Counted from the stretch's first letter, positions 25,327 through 34,099 are shown. The stretch is DNA of 64,000 nucleotides from Amycolatopsis bartoniae (GCF_014191255.1 NZ_JACHWH010000003.1:129501-193500); one strand, 5' to 3'. Program-made: numbers and translations. The notes: generated from the letters alone by a model not told the origin.

Positions 25327-25713
25327 TCACACGATGCGGTAGAAGTTCACGTAGTGGTCGGGGGTGTACCACACGACGCCGGTGGTCACGTCACGCACGA
25401 TGCGCTCCGCGTCCCGCGAGGCGCCCTTCGCGCGCGGGTTGACGTCGTACTCGTAGAAGCTGTCGCCGGCGGGCAGCTCGCCCTCGCGGTTCTGGAACAC
25501 GCCACCGGTGTAGTTGTACTGGCCGTAGGGCCACGCGTACCAGCCGGCCGAGCGCGGGAAGCCGAGCTGGCTCCAGCCGTTGTAGGCGGTCTTGGCGGCC
25601 GAGCAGCCGGACACGGTGCAGGAGCTGTAGACGCTGGCCTCGGCCGGGGTGACCAGTACCGTGGCCGACAGCGCGAACAGCAGGCCGAACACCGACAGGA
25701 ACTTTCGCAGCAC
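25327..25713 (-). CDS. Secreted guanyl-specific ribonuclease (RNase Sa/T1 family)
   Basis: A 128-residue precursor. A signal peptide (hydrophobic core about 5-20, cleavage after AEA at 26) leaves a mature protein of about 100 residues, the size of RNase Sa. The guanine-binding/catalytic segment GVFQNREGELP (about 71-81), Glu88 in FYEYD, Arg100 and Arg104, and His120 in TPDHYVNF line up with Glu54, Arg65, Arg69 and His85 of RNase Sa. Two cysteines near residues 32 and 37 may form a disulfide. It would cleave RNA 3' of guanosine outside the cell. No barstar-like inhibitor gene is adjacent. Confidence 0.9.
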   Translation of the reverse strand: MLRKFLSVFGLLFALSATVLVTPAEASVYSSCTVSGCSAAKTAYNGWSQLGFPRSAGWYAWPYGQYNYTGGVFQNREGELPAGDSFYEYDVNPRAKGASRDAERIVRDVTTGVVWYTPDHYVNFYRIV

Positions 25714-25900
25714 GAGTGAACCTCCGGGAGACGGGGGAACAGGGCGCCCCCATCATCGGCGGCGGATTTTGCCCTGATCAAGCCGTGCCGGGTGAACTTC
25801 CGACGAAAGTTCTGCCGCGGGCGGCGGCCACTGTCCCGCCTGGATTTCAGATCGTGGACGACTTTGACCGCCATTCGGCGTCGTTGCTCTACTCCTTTCC

Positions 25901-27043
25901 GTGGCCGACAACCAATCCCTTTCCCGAGAACCGCTGAAATTCGCCTACTGGGTCCCGAACGTGAGTGGCGGGCTCGTCACGAGCAAGATCGAACAACGCA
26001 CCGACTGGGGTTACGAGTACAACAAGGAACTCGCCGTCCTCGCCGAGCGCAACGGTTTCGAGTACGCCCTCACGCAGGTCCGCTACACCGCCAGCTACGG
26101 CGCCGCCTACCAGCACGAGTCCACCGGCTTCAGCCTCGCGCTCCTGCTGGCGACGCAACGGCTCAAGGTCATCGCGGCGATCCACCCCGGACTGTGGCAT
26201 CCGGGTGTGCTCGCGAAGTTCGTCGCGAGCGCCGACGTGCTCTCCGGCGGCCGTGCCGCGGTGAACGTGGTGAGCGGCTGGTTCAAGGACGAGTTCACGA
26301 ACCTGGGCGAACCGTGGCTCGAACACGACGAACGCTACCGCCGTTCCGAGGAGTTCATCCGCGTGCTGCGGGAACTGTGGACCAGCGACTCCGCCGAGTT
26401 CCGCGGGGACTTCTACCGCATCCACGACTTCGACATCAAGCCCAAACCGGAAACCGGGCCCGGCCGTCCGCATCCCGAGATCTTCCAGGGCGGCAACTCC
26501 ACCGCGGCGCGCAAGCTCGCCGGGCGCGTGTCCGACTGGTACTTCAGCAACGGCAAGGACTTCGACGGGTTCACCGAGCAGGTCGAGGAGGTGCGGGGCT
26601 ACGCCGCGGAGAACGGACGGACCGTCCGGTTCGGACTGAACGGGTTCGTCATCGCCCGCGAATCCGAGCGCGAGGCGAAGGACGTGCTGCGGGAGATCGT
26701 GGAGAAGGCCGACACCGAGGCCGTCGAAGGGTTCCGCGGCGCCGTCCAGCAGGCGGGAAGGTCCACTTCGGACAAGAAGGGCATGTGGGCCGATTCGGAG
26801 TTCCAGGACCTGGTGCAGTACAACGACGGGTTCCGCACTGGCCTGATCGGTACACCCGAGCAGATCGCCGACCGCGCGATCGAGTACAAGCGCCGCGGCG
26901 CGAACCTGCTGCTGCTGGGTTTCCTGCACTACCTGGAAGACGTCGAGTACTTCGGCAGGCACGTGCTGCCGGTGATCCGTGAGAAGGAACAGGAGCTGGA
27001 CCGCAGCTCCGCCACCCCCGAGCCGATTGGGAGCCTGTCATGA
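25901..27043 (+). CDS. sfnG: Dimethylsulfone monooxygenase (SfnG-like)
   Basis: A 380-residue FMN-dependent luciferase-like monooxygenase. FAYWVPNVSGGLVTSKIEQ at the N-terminus, ALTQVRYTASYG, the HPGLWHPGVLAKF segment and GRAAVNVVSGWF are characteristic of SfnG, which oxidises dimethylsulfone to methanesulfinate with FMNH2. GTG start at 25901. Its stop codon overlaps the ATG of the acyl-CoA-dehydrogenase-like gene, so the two are translationally coupled. A flavin reductase must come from elsewhere. The pair is expected to be expressed under sulfur starvation. Confidence 0.9.
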   Translation: MADNQSLSREPLKFAYWVPNVSGGLVTSKIEQRTDWGYEYNKELAVLAERNGFEYALTQVRYTASYGAAYQHESTGFSLALLLATQRLKVIAAIHPGLWHPGVLAKFVASADVLSGGRAAVNVVSGWFKDEFTNLGEPWLEHDERYRRSEEFIRVLRELWTSDSAEFRGDFYRIHDFDIKPKPETGPGRPHPEIFQGGNSTAARKLAGRVSDWYFSNGKDFDGFTEQVEEVRGYAAENGRTVRFGLNGFVIARESEREAKDVLREIVEKADTEAVEGFRGAVQQAGRSTSDKKGMWADSEFQDLVQYNDGFRTGLIGTPEQIADRAIEYKRRGANLLLLGFLHYLEDVEYFGRHVLPVIREKEQELDRSSATPEPIGSLS

Positions 27044-28224
27044 CCACCACCGAGGACTGGATCCGCACCGCGCGGGAGGTCGCGGCGAAGCTCGCCGTGG
27101 ACGCCGTCGAGCGCGACCGGGCGAACGAGACGCCCTACCAGGAGGTCCAGCTGCTCAAGGACAGCGGGCTGGTCACGCTGCTCGGGCCCGTCGAGCACGG
27201 CGGCGGCGGGCAGACGTGGGAGACCGCGTACCGCGTGATCCGCGAGGTCGCCCGCGGCGACGGGTCGATCGGGCAGCTGCTGGGCTACCACTACCTGTGG
27301 GCGTGGGCGGCGCGCCTCGTCGCGACCGACGAGCAGATCGCCGTCGTTGAGGAGCTGTACACGCGGGACAAGCTGTTCTTCGGCGGCGCGGTCAACCCGC
27401 GGGACTCGGACCTGACCATCACCGAGGACGGCGACGAACTGGTCTACCGAGGGCACAAGTCGTTCTCCACCGGCAGCAAGGTGTCCGACCTGACCGTGCT
27501 GGAGGGCGTGCTCGAAGGCACCGGGGACCACGTCTTCGCCATCGTCCCGTCGAAGCAGGAGGGCATCGTCTTCCACGACGACTGGGACAACATCGGGCAG
27601 CGGCTCACCGAGTCCGGGAGCGTGACCATCAACGACGTGCGGGTGCCCTGGTCCAGCGCGGCCGGGTACGTCGACAAGAAGTTCCGGCCGCTGACGTACA
27701 ACACGCTCAACGTGCCCACCATCCAGCTGGTGTTCACGAACTTCTACCTCGGCATCGCCCAGGGCGCGCTCGACACGGCGCTGGCGTACACGCGGGACAA
27801 CACCCGGGCCTGGCCCTACGGCGGGGACAACAAGGAGTCGGCGGGCGAGGAGTGGTACATCCTCGACGGCTACGGGGACCTGCAGGCCAAGCTGTGGGCG
27901 GCGGAGGCGCTCACCGACAAGGTGGGCGCGGAGATCTCGCAGGTGCTGCACGCGCCGCGCGAGGAGCTGACGCCCGAGGCGCGCGGCGAGGTGGCGGTGC
28001 GGATCGCGGCGGCGAAGCAGCGGGTGATCGACACCGGGCTGGAGATCGGCACGCGGATCTTCGAGCTGACCGGTGCGCGGGCCAGTGCCACGAAGTACGG
28101 GCTGGACCTGTTCTGGCGCAACCTGCGCACGCACTCGCTGCACGACCCGGTGGCCTACAAGCGGCGCGAGGTCGGGGCCTACGCGCTGCTCGGCCAGCTG
28201 CCGGAGCCGACCTGGTACACGTGA
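27040..28224 (+). CDS. Acyl-CoA-dehydrogenase-like flavin monooxygenase (SfnC/DszC type)
   Basis: A 394-residue protein of the acyl-CoA dehydrogenase fold. Signatures include ARGDGSIGQLLGYHY (about 73-87), FFGGAVNPRDSDL, HKSFSTGSKVSD and the C-terminal LFWRNLRTHSLHDPVAYK, typical of the DszC/SfnB/SfnC group in which the flavin activates oxygen for sulfur oxidation rather than dehydrogenating acyl-CoA. Coupled to sfnG by an ATGA overlap; together they probably release sulfite from dimethylsulfone- or alkylsulfone-type compounds. A hairpin lies just after the stop. Confidence 0.87.
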   Translation: MTTTEDWIRTAREVAAKLAVDAVERDRANETPYQEVQLLKDSGLVTLLGPVEHGGGGQTWETAYRVIREVARGDGSIGQLLGYHYLWAWAARLVATDEQIAVVEELYTRDKLFFGGAVNPRDSDLTITEDGDELVYRGHKSFSTGSKVSDLTVLEGVLEGTGDHVFAIVPSKQEGIVFHDDWDNIGQRLTESGSVTINDVRVPWSSAAGYVDKKFRPLTYNTLNVPTIQLVFTNFYLGIAQGALDTALAYTRDNTRAWPYGGDNKESAGEEWYILDGYGDLQAKLWAAEALTDKVGAEISQVLHAPREELTPEARGEVAVRIAAAKQRVIDTGLEIGTRIFELTGARASATKYGLDLFWRNLRTHSLHDPVAYKRREVGAYALLGQLPEPTWYT

Positions 28225-28232
28225 GGCGAAGG

Positions 28233-28272
28233 CCGCGGCTGCCGGTGTCCACTGTGGACCCGGCGGCCGCGG
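28233..28272 (+). terminator. Hairpin after the sfnG operon
   Basis: A nearly perfect inverted repeat (CCGCGGCTGCCGG to the complementary CCGGCGGCCGCGG) with its centre at the palindrome TCCACTGTGGA. It starts 8 bases after the stop of the acyl-CoA-dehydrogenase-like gene and probably ends that transcript; no U-tract. Confidence 0.55.
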
Positions 28273-28410
28273 TGCGTCACGTGGGCTGCGCCCGGAGTGC
28301 CCGATCTGCTCGGTTCGGCCGGTCTCGCCGCCGCGGGCGATGCCAAGAGTTCGCCGAACCTTCGCCGGGTGGTCTTGTTTTCCGCCCGGAGCGCTGACGA
28401 GACTGTCCGC

Positions 28411-30411
28411 ATGACCGACCTCAACCGCCGCCGGTTCCTCCAGGTGGCCGGCGGTACCGCGGCCGCGACGATGCTCACGGACAGCATCGCCCGCGCTGCC
28501 GCCATCCCGGCGAACTTCCGCACCGGCACGCTGCGCGACGTCGAACACGTCGTCGTGCTGATGCAGGAGAACCGGTCCTTCGACCACTACTTCGGTTCGC
28601 TGCGCGGAGTCCGCGGCTTCGGCGACCCGCGGCCGGTGACGCTCCCCAGCGGCAAGCCGGTCTGGTACCAGTCGGACGGCCAGCGCGACATCCTGCCGTT
28701 CCGGCCGCAGGTCAAGGACCTCGGCCTGCAGTTCGTCCAGGACCTGCCGCACGGCTGGAACGACACGCACGCCGCCTGGCACGACGGGCGCTACGACCAG
28801 TGGGTGCCCGCGAAGTCGAGCACCACCATGGCGTACCTGACGCGCGAGGACATCCCGTTCCACTACGCGCTCGCCGACACGTTCACCATCTGCGACGCCT
28901 ACCACTGCTCGTTCATGGGGTCCACGGACCCCAACCGGTACTACCTGTGGACCGGCTACACGGGCAACGACGGCAAGGGCGGCGGCCCGGTCATCGGCAA
29001 CGACGAGGCCGGCTACAGCTGGACGACCTACCCCGAGCGGCTGGAGCAGGCCGGGGTGTCGTGGAAGATCTACCAGGACGTCGGGGACGGGCTCGACGCC
29101 GCCGGTTCGTGGGGCTGGATCCCCGACGCCTACCGCGGCAACTACGGCGACAACTCGCTGCTGTACTTCGACCAGTACCGCAAAGCGCAACCGGGAAACC
29201 CGTTGTACGACAAGGCGCGCACCGGTACGGACGCCAAGAACGGCGACGGCTTCTTCGACGTGCTGAAGGCCGACGTCAAGGGCGGGCGGCTGCCGCAGGT
29301 GTCGTGGGTCGTGGCGCCGGAGGCGTTCACCGAGCACCCGAACTGGCCCGCGAACTACGGCGCCTGGTACGTCTCGCAGGTCCTCGACGCGCTCACCGCC
29401 TCGCCCGAGGTGTGGAGCAAGACGGCGTTGTTCATCACCTACGACGAGAACGACGGGTTCTTCGACCACGTCGTCCCGCCGTACCCGCCCGCGTCCGCCG
29501 ACCAAGGTGCGTCCACAGTGGACACGCAGTTCGAGATCCTGAACGGGGTGCCGTACGGGCTCGGGCAGCGGGTGCCGATGCTCGTCGTGTCGCCGTGGAG
29601 CAAGGGCGGCCGCGTGTGCTCGGAGGTCTTCGACCACACGTCGATCATCCGGTTCCTGGAGCGCCGCTTCGGCGTGCGTGAGCCGAACATCTCGACGTGG
29701 CGCCGTTCGGTGACCGGTGATTTGACGTCGGCGTTCGACTTCTCCCGCCGGGAGACGGTGGTCCCGCCCCTGCCCTCGACGGCGGCGTACGAGCCGCCGG
29801 ACCGCGACCGGCACCCGGACTACGTGCCGACGCCGCCCGGAACCCCGGCCCTGCCCCGGCAGGAGGCGGGGCGCAGGCCCGCGCTGCCGCTGCCGTACGA
29901 CCTGGCGGCCGACGGCAAGCTCTCCGGCGGGCGGTTCACGGTGGACTTCGCGAACAACGGCAAGGCGGGGGCGTGCTTCTACGTGACCTCCCCTGGCGCG
30001 GGCCCGCGCAGCTACACGGTGGGCGCGGGCGGGCGGCTGTCGGCGGCCTGGGACGTGACGGGCGCGTACGACTACACCGTCCACGGCCCGAACGGCTTCT
30101 TCCGCCGGTTCGCGGGGCAGGGGAGTGGCGTCGAGGTGACCGCCCGCGCGGCCGGGCAGGACCTCGGACTGGTCCTGACCAACGGCGGCAAGGACGCGGT
30201 GTCCGTGACGGTCGCGGTGGCGCCCGGTTACGGCCCCGCACGTGACGCGGAGTACCGCCTGCGGCCGGGCGCCCGGGTCGTGCACGTCGTGCGCACGGCG
30301 GAGGGCTGGTACGACGTGTCGGTCACCGCGGGCAGCACGGTCCGCCGCCTCGCGGGCCACCTCGAGACCGGCCGCATCACCCTCACCGACCCCGGTTTCG
30401 GGGCCCGCTGA
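28411..30411 (+). CDS. Phosphocholine-specific phospholipase C, Tat-exported
   Basis: A 666-residue phosphoesterase-family phospholipase C. The N-terminus carries a twin-arginine signal (NRRRFLQVAGG) ending near residue 31. The catalytic region holds VLMQENRSFDHYFGSLRGVRG (metal-binding Glu and nucleophile region), SFMGSTDPNRYY, YDENDGFFDHVVPP and FDHTSIIRFLERRFG, as in PlcN/PlcC enzymes. Two beta domains (from about 500) end the protein. It would be exported folded and cleave the phosphocholine head group of phospholipids, supplying phosphate or virulence-like activity. ATG 28411 is chosen because it begins the Tat signal. Followed by a strong terminator. Confidence 0.93.
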   Translation: MTDLNRRRFLQVAGGTAAATMLTDSIARAAAIPANFRTGTLRDVEHVVVLMQENRSFDHYFGSLRGVRGFGDPRPVTLPSGKPVWYQSDGQRDILPFRPQVKDLGLQFVQDLPHGWNDTHAAWHDGRYDQWVPAKSSTTMAYLTREDIPFHYALADTFTICDAYHCSFMGSTDPNRYYLWTGYTGNDGKGGGPVIGNDEAGYSWTTYPERLEQAGVSWKIYQDVGDGLDAAGSWGWIPDAYRGNYGDNSLLYFDQYRKAQPGNPLYDKARTGTDAKNGDGFFDVLKADVKGGRLPQVSWVVAPEAFTEHPNWPANYGAWYVSQVLDALTASPEVWSKTALFITYDENDGFFDHVVPPYPPASADQGASTVDTQFEILNGVPYGLGQRVPMLVVSPWSKGGRVCSEVFDHTSIIRFLERRFGVREPNISTWRRSVTGDLTSAFDFSRRETVVPPLPSTAAYEPPDRDRHPDYVPTPPGTPALPRQEAGRRPALPLPYDLAADGKLSGGRFTVDFANNGKAGACFYVTSPGAGPRSYTVGAGGRLSAAWDVTGAYDYTVHGPNGFFRRFAGQGSGVEVTARAAGQDLGLVLTNGGKDAVSVTVAVAPGYGPARDAEYRLRPGARVVHVVRTAEGWYDVSVTAGSTVRRLAGHLETGRITLTDPGFGAR

Positions 30412-30415
30412 AAAC

Positions 30416-30470
30416 ACGCCGTTCCGGCGGCCGGGGTGCGCGCCCCGCCGCCGGAACGGCGTTTTTCTTT
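30416..30470 (+). terminator. Rho-independent terminator after phospholipase C gene
   Basis: A perfect 15-bp inverted repeat (ACGCCGTTCCGGCGG at 30416 and its complement ending at 30462) with a GC-rich loop, followed by a TTTTCTTTT run. This is the clearest intrinsic terminator in the window. Confidence 0.9.
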
Positions 30471-30952
30471 TGGGCGGAGGGGCGGGGCTCGTGACGGTGT
30501 TCGCGTGGCTGCTGCCTGCCGCTTGCTGTGCGCTGACCGCTGTCGCGCCCGCCTGCGCCGCCGCTCGCCGCCGACCATCCGCGTAGGCCGCCGCCGCACT
30601 GACGCATTGCCACCGCTGTCCGCGCCCCTGCCTGCCATCACCGGCCGCCATCACCGGCCGCCGCCATCACCGGCCGCCGCCGCTGCCGTCGTCGCGGCCG
30701 CCTCGCCACCACTGCCGCCGCGCCGCGCGCTGCCACTGCCGCCACCACCGGCCGCCGCCTGCCGCGACCGTTCACCGCTGCCGTCGTCCGCGCCCGCCCG
30801 CCGCGTCCGCCCGCCACGCTGCCGCTGGGCACCCCGCCGCTTCCCGGCATCTCGCCGCCCGGCACCTCACCCTCGGCGCCCCGGCACTTCCCAGCCCTCT
30901 CACCTCGCCACGTTCCTCGCCGACCGGTCAAGTGGGACAAGTCACCACCCAC
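30471..30952. other. Low-complexity intergenic region, no gene seen
   Basis: About 480 bases without a credible gene. The plus strand is strongly C-rich (CCGCC and CACCGG runs) and includes three near-copies of GCCATCACCGGCCGCC at about 30634, 30647 and 30663. Frames that stay open here give low-complexity Arg/Pro/Ala products on both strands. It may be a degenerate gene remnant or long leader; nothing more specific is visible. Confidence 0.6.
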
Positions 30953-31000
30953 TTGGTTGCCACATGCAACTAGCGCGCTATAGTTGTATGTGGCAACCAA
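30953..31000. promoter_or_regulatory. MarR promoter with overlapping operator
   Basis: An 18-bp inverted repeat with one mismatch (arms 30953-30970, TTGGTTGCCACATGCAAC, and 30983-31000) brackets a promoter-like pair, TTGCCA (30957-30962) and TATAGT (30979-30984), 16 bases apart. A repressor bound here would block RNA polymerase. It precedes the MarR-MFS unit, so autoregulation by that MarR protein is the natural reading. Confidence 0.8.
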
Positions 31001-31015
31001 CTGGAGGTGGTGAAG

Positions 31016-31504
31016 GTGGGGGACAGCGGCGACAAGGCCGTCGCGCTGATGCGGGAGCTCCGCACCGCCGCGCAGCTGCAGCACGCGTGGCTCACCCAGT
31101 CCTGGCAGCACGCGGGCACGTCCCTGCACCCGGCGGCCGTGACAGTGCTGTCGGAGCTGGGCCGCCACGGCGAGTGCCGCCCGTCGGACCTCGCGAAGCG
31201 CAAGATGGTCGACGTCTCGGTGATCAGCAGGCAGATCGCGCAGCTCGCGGCCGCCGGGCTGGTCGAGCGCCGTCCCGCGCCGGAGGACGGGCGGGCCAGC
31301 CTGGTGCGCATCTCGGCCGCCGGCCGTGCCCAGCTGGAGCGCTGGCGCGACCAGTACCTCGAGTACGTGGGCCGCGCGCTGGGCGACTGGACCGAGGACG
31401 AGCTGGAGTCCCTCACCACCCGGTTGACGCTGATGAACCAGGGTCTGCGCGACGCGCTCGTGCCGGCCGTCTGCCCGCCGCAGGCGGGGGAGCAAAGGAA
31501 GTGA
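31016..31504 (+). CDS. MarR family transcriptional regulator
   Basis: A 162-residue MarR regulator. LHPAAVTVLSELGRHGECRPSDLAKRK and DVSVISRQIAQLAAAGLVERR form the winged helix, followed by the wing PEDGRASLVRIS. In-frame GTG codons occur at 31007, 31010 and 31016; 31016 is preferred because GGAGG lies eight bases upstream. It overlies its own operator region and precedes the MFS-Ig fusion gene by only 5 bp, so it probably controls this exporter in response to a transported compound. Confidence 0.9.
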   Translation: MGDSGDKAVALMRELRTAAQLQHAWLTQSWQHAGTSLHPAAVTVLSELGRHGECRPSDLAKRKMVDVSVISRQIAQLAAAGLVERRPAPEDGRASLVRISAAGRAQLERWRDQYLEYVGRALGDWTEDELESLTTRLTLMNQGLRDALVPAVCPPQAGEQRK

Positions 31505-31509
31505 GCCCG

Positions 31510-33807
31510 ATGAGTTCCGCGGCACAAGCCGAGCAGATGACGCCCCGCCAGATCGCGAGAGCGTTCTCCGGTCTGCTCCTGGCCCTGCTGGTCGCCGTCC
31601 TGTCGTCCACGATCGTGTCGAACGCGCTGCCGACGATCCTGGCCGACCTGAACGGTTCCCAGAGCCAGTACACGTGGGTGGTCACCGCCACCCTCCTGGC
31701 CTCGACGGCGAGCACCCCGATCTGGGGCAAACTGTCGGACCTGTTCAGCAAGAAGATGCTCTACCAGCTGGCGATCGTGATCTACACGGCCGGCTCGGTG
31801 CTCGGCGGCATCTCGCAGTCCATGCCCGAGCTGATCGCGTTCCGCGCGGTGCAGGGGCTGGGCCTCGGCGGCCTGCAGGCGCTGGTGCAGGTCGTGATCG
31901 CGGCGATGATCTCGCCCCGCGACCGCGGCCGCTACAGCGGTTACATCGGCGCCGTCTTCGCGCTCGGGACCGTCTCCGGCCCGCTGCTGGGCGGCCTGAT
32001 CGTGGACTCGCCGCTGGGCTGGCGCTGGTGCTTCTGGATCACGGTGCCGATCGCGGTGCTCGCGTTCATCGTGCTGGGCAAGACGTTGCACCTGCCCGTC
32101 GTCAAGCAGCAGGTGAAGATCGACTGGCTGGGCGCGACCCTGCTCGTCGGCGGTGTCTCGCTGCTGCTGATCTGGGTTTCGCTCGCGGGCGGCAGCTTCG
32201 CGTGGTGGTCGGTGTCGAGCCTGCTGTACGTCCTGGGCGGCGTGGCGGCGCTGGCGCTGGCGGTGTTCGTCGAGTCCCGCGTGAGCAATCCCGTGGTGCC
32301 GCTGCGGCTGTTTCGCGGGCGGACGTTCACGCTCGCGGTGCTCGGCAGCCTCGCCGTCGGCACGGCGATGTTCGGCGGCGCGGTGTTCCTCGGGCAGTAC
32401 TACCAGCTCGCCCGCGGCTACTCGCCCACGCACGCCGGGCTCATGACGGTCCCGATGATGCTCGGGCTGTTCCTGTCCTCGACCATCGCCGGACAGGTCA
32501 TCTCCCGCACCGGCCGGACGAAGTCGTGGATGGTCGGCGGCGCGGTGCTGCTGGTGGCGAGCCTGTTCCTGCTCAGCACGGTCGACCACGACACGAACCT
32601 CGTGCTGATGGGCTGCTACCTGGCGCTGCTGGGCCTCGGCGTCGGCGCGCTCATGCAGAACCTCGTGCTCGTCGTGCAGAACACCGTGGCGATGAAGGAC
32701 ATGGGCTCGTCGTCCTCGGTTGTCACGTTCTTCCGCTCGCTCGGTGGTGCGGCCGGTGTCTCCGCGCTGGGCGCCCTGCTGGCGGCGAAGGTGAGCGACC
32801 ACGTGTCGAGCGCACTGGCCGGGCTGGGGATCAGCGGCGGGACACAGAGCAGTGGCGGCAGCCTGAACGTTGGCGCGCTGCCCGAGCCGATCCAGAGCAT
32901 CGTGCGCGCGGCGTACGGCGACAGCATCGGTTCGGTGTTCTTCGCCGGTGCCATCATCGCGGTGGTGACGCTGCTCGCGGTGCTGTTCATCAAGGAAGTG
33001 CCGCTGCGGCGCAGCATCGACCTGACCGAGGGCGCTCCGGCGGTGGCGGGCACGGGGATCTCCGGTGTGGTGAGCACGCCGTCGGGTCGCCCGCTCGCCG
33101 GTGCCGCGCTGACCCTGACCGACGCGACGGGGCAGCAGGTGGCCCGCGCGGTGAGCGGCGAGGACGGCCGGTACGAGCTGACCGCGGCGCCGAACAGCAG
33201 CTACGTGCTGATCGCGTCGGCGGGGCGGTACCAGCCGAGCGCCACGGGGATCACGGTCAACGGGCAGGCGGTGCGCCGGGACGTCAAGATGACCGGGGCC
33301 GGCGGGCTCGGTGGCGTGGTCCGCTCGCGGGGTGGGCAGCCGGTCGGCGGGGCCACGCTGGTGCTGACCGACTTCCGGGGCGAGGTCGTCGCGTCGGTGG
33401 TCACCGGTGGCGACGGCTGGTACCACGTGGAGGACCTGCCGGGCGGTACGTACACCCTGACCGTGGCCGCGCCCGCCCACCGGCCCACCGCTGCCGCCGT
33501 GTCCACTGTGGACGGCGAGGAGGCGGTGCACGACGTGGAGCTGGACAGCGCCGCGGAGCTGGCGGGCGTGGTGCGGACGGGCCGCGGGCGCCCCGTGCCG
33601 GAGGCGCAGGTGACCCTGCTCGACGTGGCGGGCGAGGTGGTCGCGACGACGTACTCGGACGAGGAGGGCCGCTACCGCTTCCCGGACGTCCCGGCGGGCG
33701 ACTACACCCTCGTGACGTCCGGCTTCGCCCCGGTGAGCGCACCGCTGGCGGTCCGCCCCGGACGGCTGGTGTCGCGCGACGTGGAGGTGGGCCACGCGAC
33801 GGCGTGA
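31510..33807 (+). CDS. MFS drug exporter (DHA2/EmrB type) fused to three Ig-like repeats
   Basis: A 765-residue protein. Residues 1 to about 500 form a 14-helix DHA2 transporter: VLSSTIVSNALPTILADL as TM1, WGKLSDLFSKK loop motif, and GPLLGGLIVD in TM5. From about 517 three tandem repeats of about 83 residues follow (517-599, 600-683, 684-765), each a carboxypeptidase-regulatory-like beta-sandwich with a GxVxxxxGxPV start and a GRYxxxxxPxGxYTL-like core. The tail follows the last helix and should lie in the cytosol if the N-terminus does. A normal EmrB is about 500 residues, so the tail is a real fusion. ATG 31510 preferred over GTG 31501 for ribosome-site spacing. Confidence 0.9.
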   Translation: MSSAAQAEQMTPRQIARAFSGLLLALLVAVLSSTIVSNALPTILADLNGSQSQYTWVVTATLLASTASTPIWGKLSDLFSKKMLYQLAIVIYTAGSVLGGISQSMPELIAFRAVQGLGLGGLQALVQVVIAAMISPRDRGRYSGYIGAVFALGTVSGPLLGGLIVDSPLGWRWCFWITVPIAVLAFIVLGKTLHLPVVKQQVKIDWLGATLLVGGVSLLLIWVSLAGGSFAWWSVSSLLYVLGGVAALALAVFVESRVSNPVVPLRLFRGRTFTLAVLGSLAVGTAMFGGAVFLGQYYQLARGYSPTHAGLMTVPMMLGLFLSSTIAGQVISRTGRTKSWMVGGAVLLVASLFLLSTVDHDTNLVLMGCYLALLGLGVGALMQNLVLVVQNTVAMKDMGSSSSVVTFFRSLGGAAGVSALGALLAAKVSDHVSSALAGLGISGGTQSSGGSLNVGALPEPIQSIVRAAYGDSIGSVFFAGAIIAVVTLLAVLFIKEVPLRRSIDLTEGAPAVAGTGISGVVSTPSGRPLAGAALTLTDATGQQVARAVSGEDGRYELTAAPNSSYVLIASAGRYQPSATGITVNGQAVRRDVKMTGAGGLGGVVRSRGGQPVGGATLVLTDFRGEVVASVVTGGDGWYHVEDLPGGTYTLTVAAPAHRPTAAAVSTVDGEEAVHDVELDSAAELAGVVRTGRGRPVPEAQVTLLDVAGEVVATTYSDEEGRYRFPDVPAGDYTLVTSGFAPVSAPLAVRPGRLVSRDVEVGHATA

Positions 33808-33819
33808 TCCCCGCGGTGT

Positions 33820-33855
33820 GGAACCGGCCCGGCGCGGTGGCGCCGGGCCGGTTCC
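33820..33855 (+). terminator. Strong hairpin after the MarR-MFS operon
   Basis: A perfect 16-bp inverted repeat (GGAACCGGCCCGGCGC and its complement) with a GGTG loop lies 13 bases after the stop codon. No U-tract. Confidence 0.8.
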
Positions 33856-33928
33856 GTCTGGGGGTGCCGTGGCGTGGTGGCGCAGTGGGGCGCCGTCCCG
33901 CGGCGCTCCTGCTGCCGGTGGGGTTGGG

Positions 33929-34099
33929 TAAGCGCTTTCCGCGCCTCCGGGCTGCCCTGGAAGCGCTTTCTCGCGGCGCGGCGCCCTTGTAAGCGCTTTC
34001 TCAGGCCAGGAGGTGGCGCCGCCACCGCGATCCCGAACCAGCAGGGAACCCCGGGGAGGGCCTGCTCGCCCTCGCCACCGACCGCTGGTAAGCGCTTTC
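33929..34099. repeat. Cluster of four AAGCGCTTTC elements
   Basis: The 10-mer AAGCGCTTTC occurs at 33930, 33961, 33991 and 34090 in an otherwise empty convergent intergenic stretch (33856-34097). The first three are 30-31 bases apart and the fourth about 99 bases on. Its core AAGCGCTT is palindromic and like a LacI/GalR half-operator. The fourth copy includes the stop codon of the PPOX gene. Function unknown. Confidence 0.7.

Noticed and set aside
26929..30654. A 1241-codon open frame on the minus strand
   Set aside because: It is antisense to sfnG, the DszC-like gene and phospholipase C, which have clear families; third-position GC bias keeps antisense frames open in such DNA.
33929..34099. 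Regularly spaced AAGCGCTTTC repeats looked like a mini CRISPR array
   Set aside because: The repeat is only 10-11 bp, the spacing breaks at the fourth copy and no cas genes are present.
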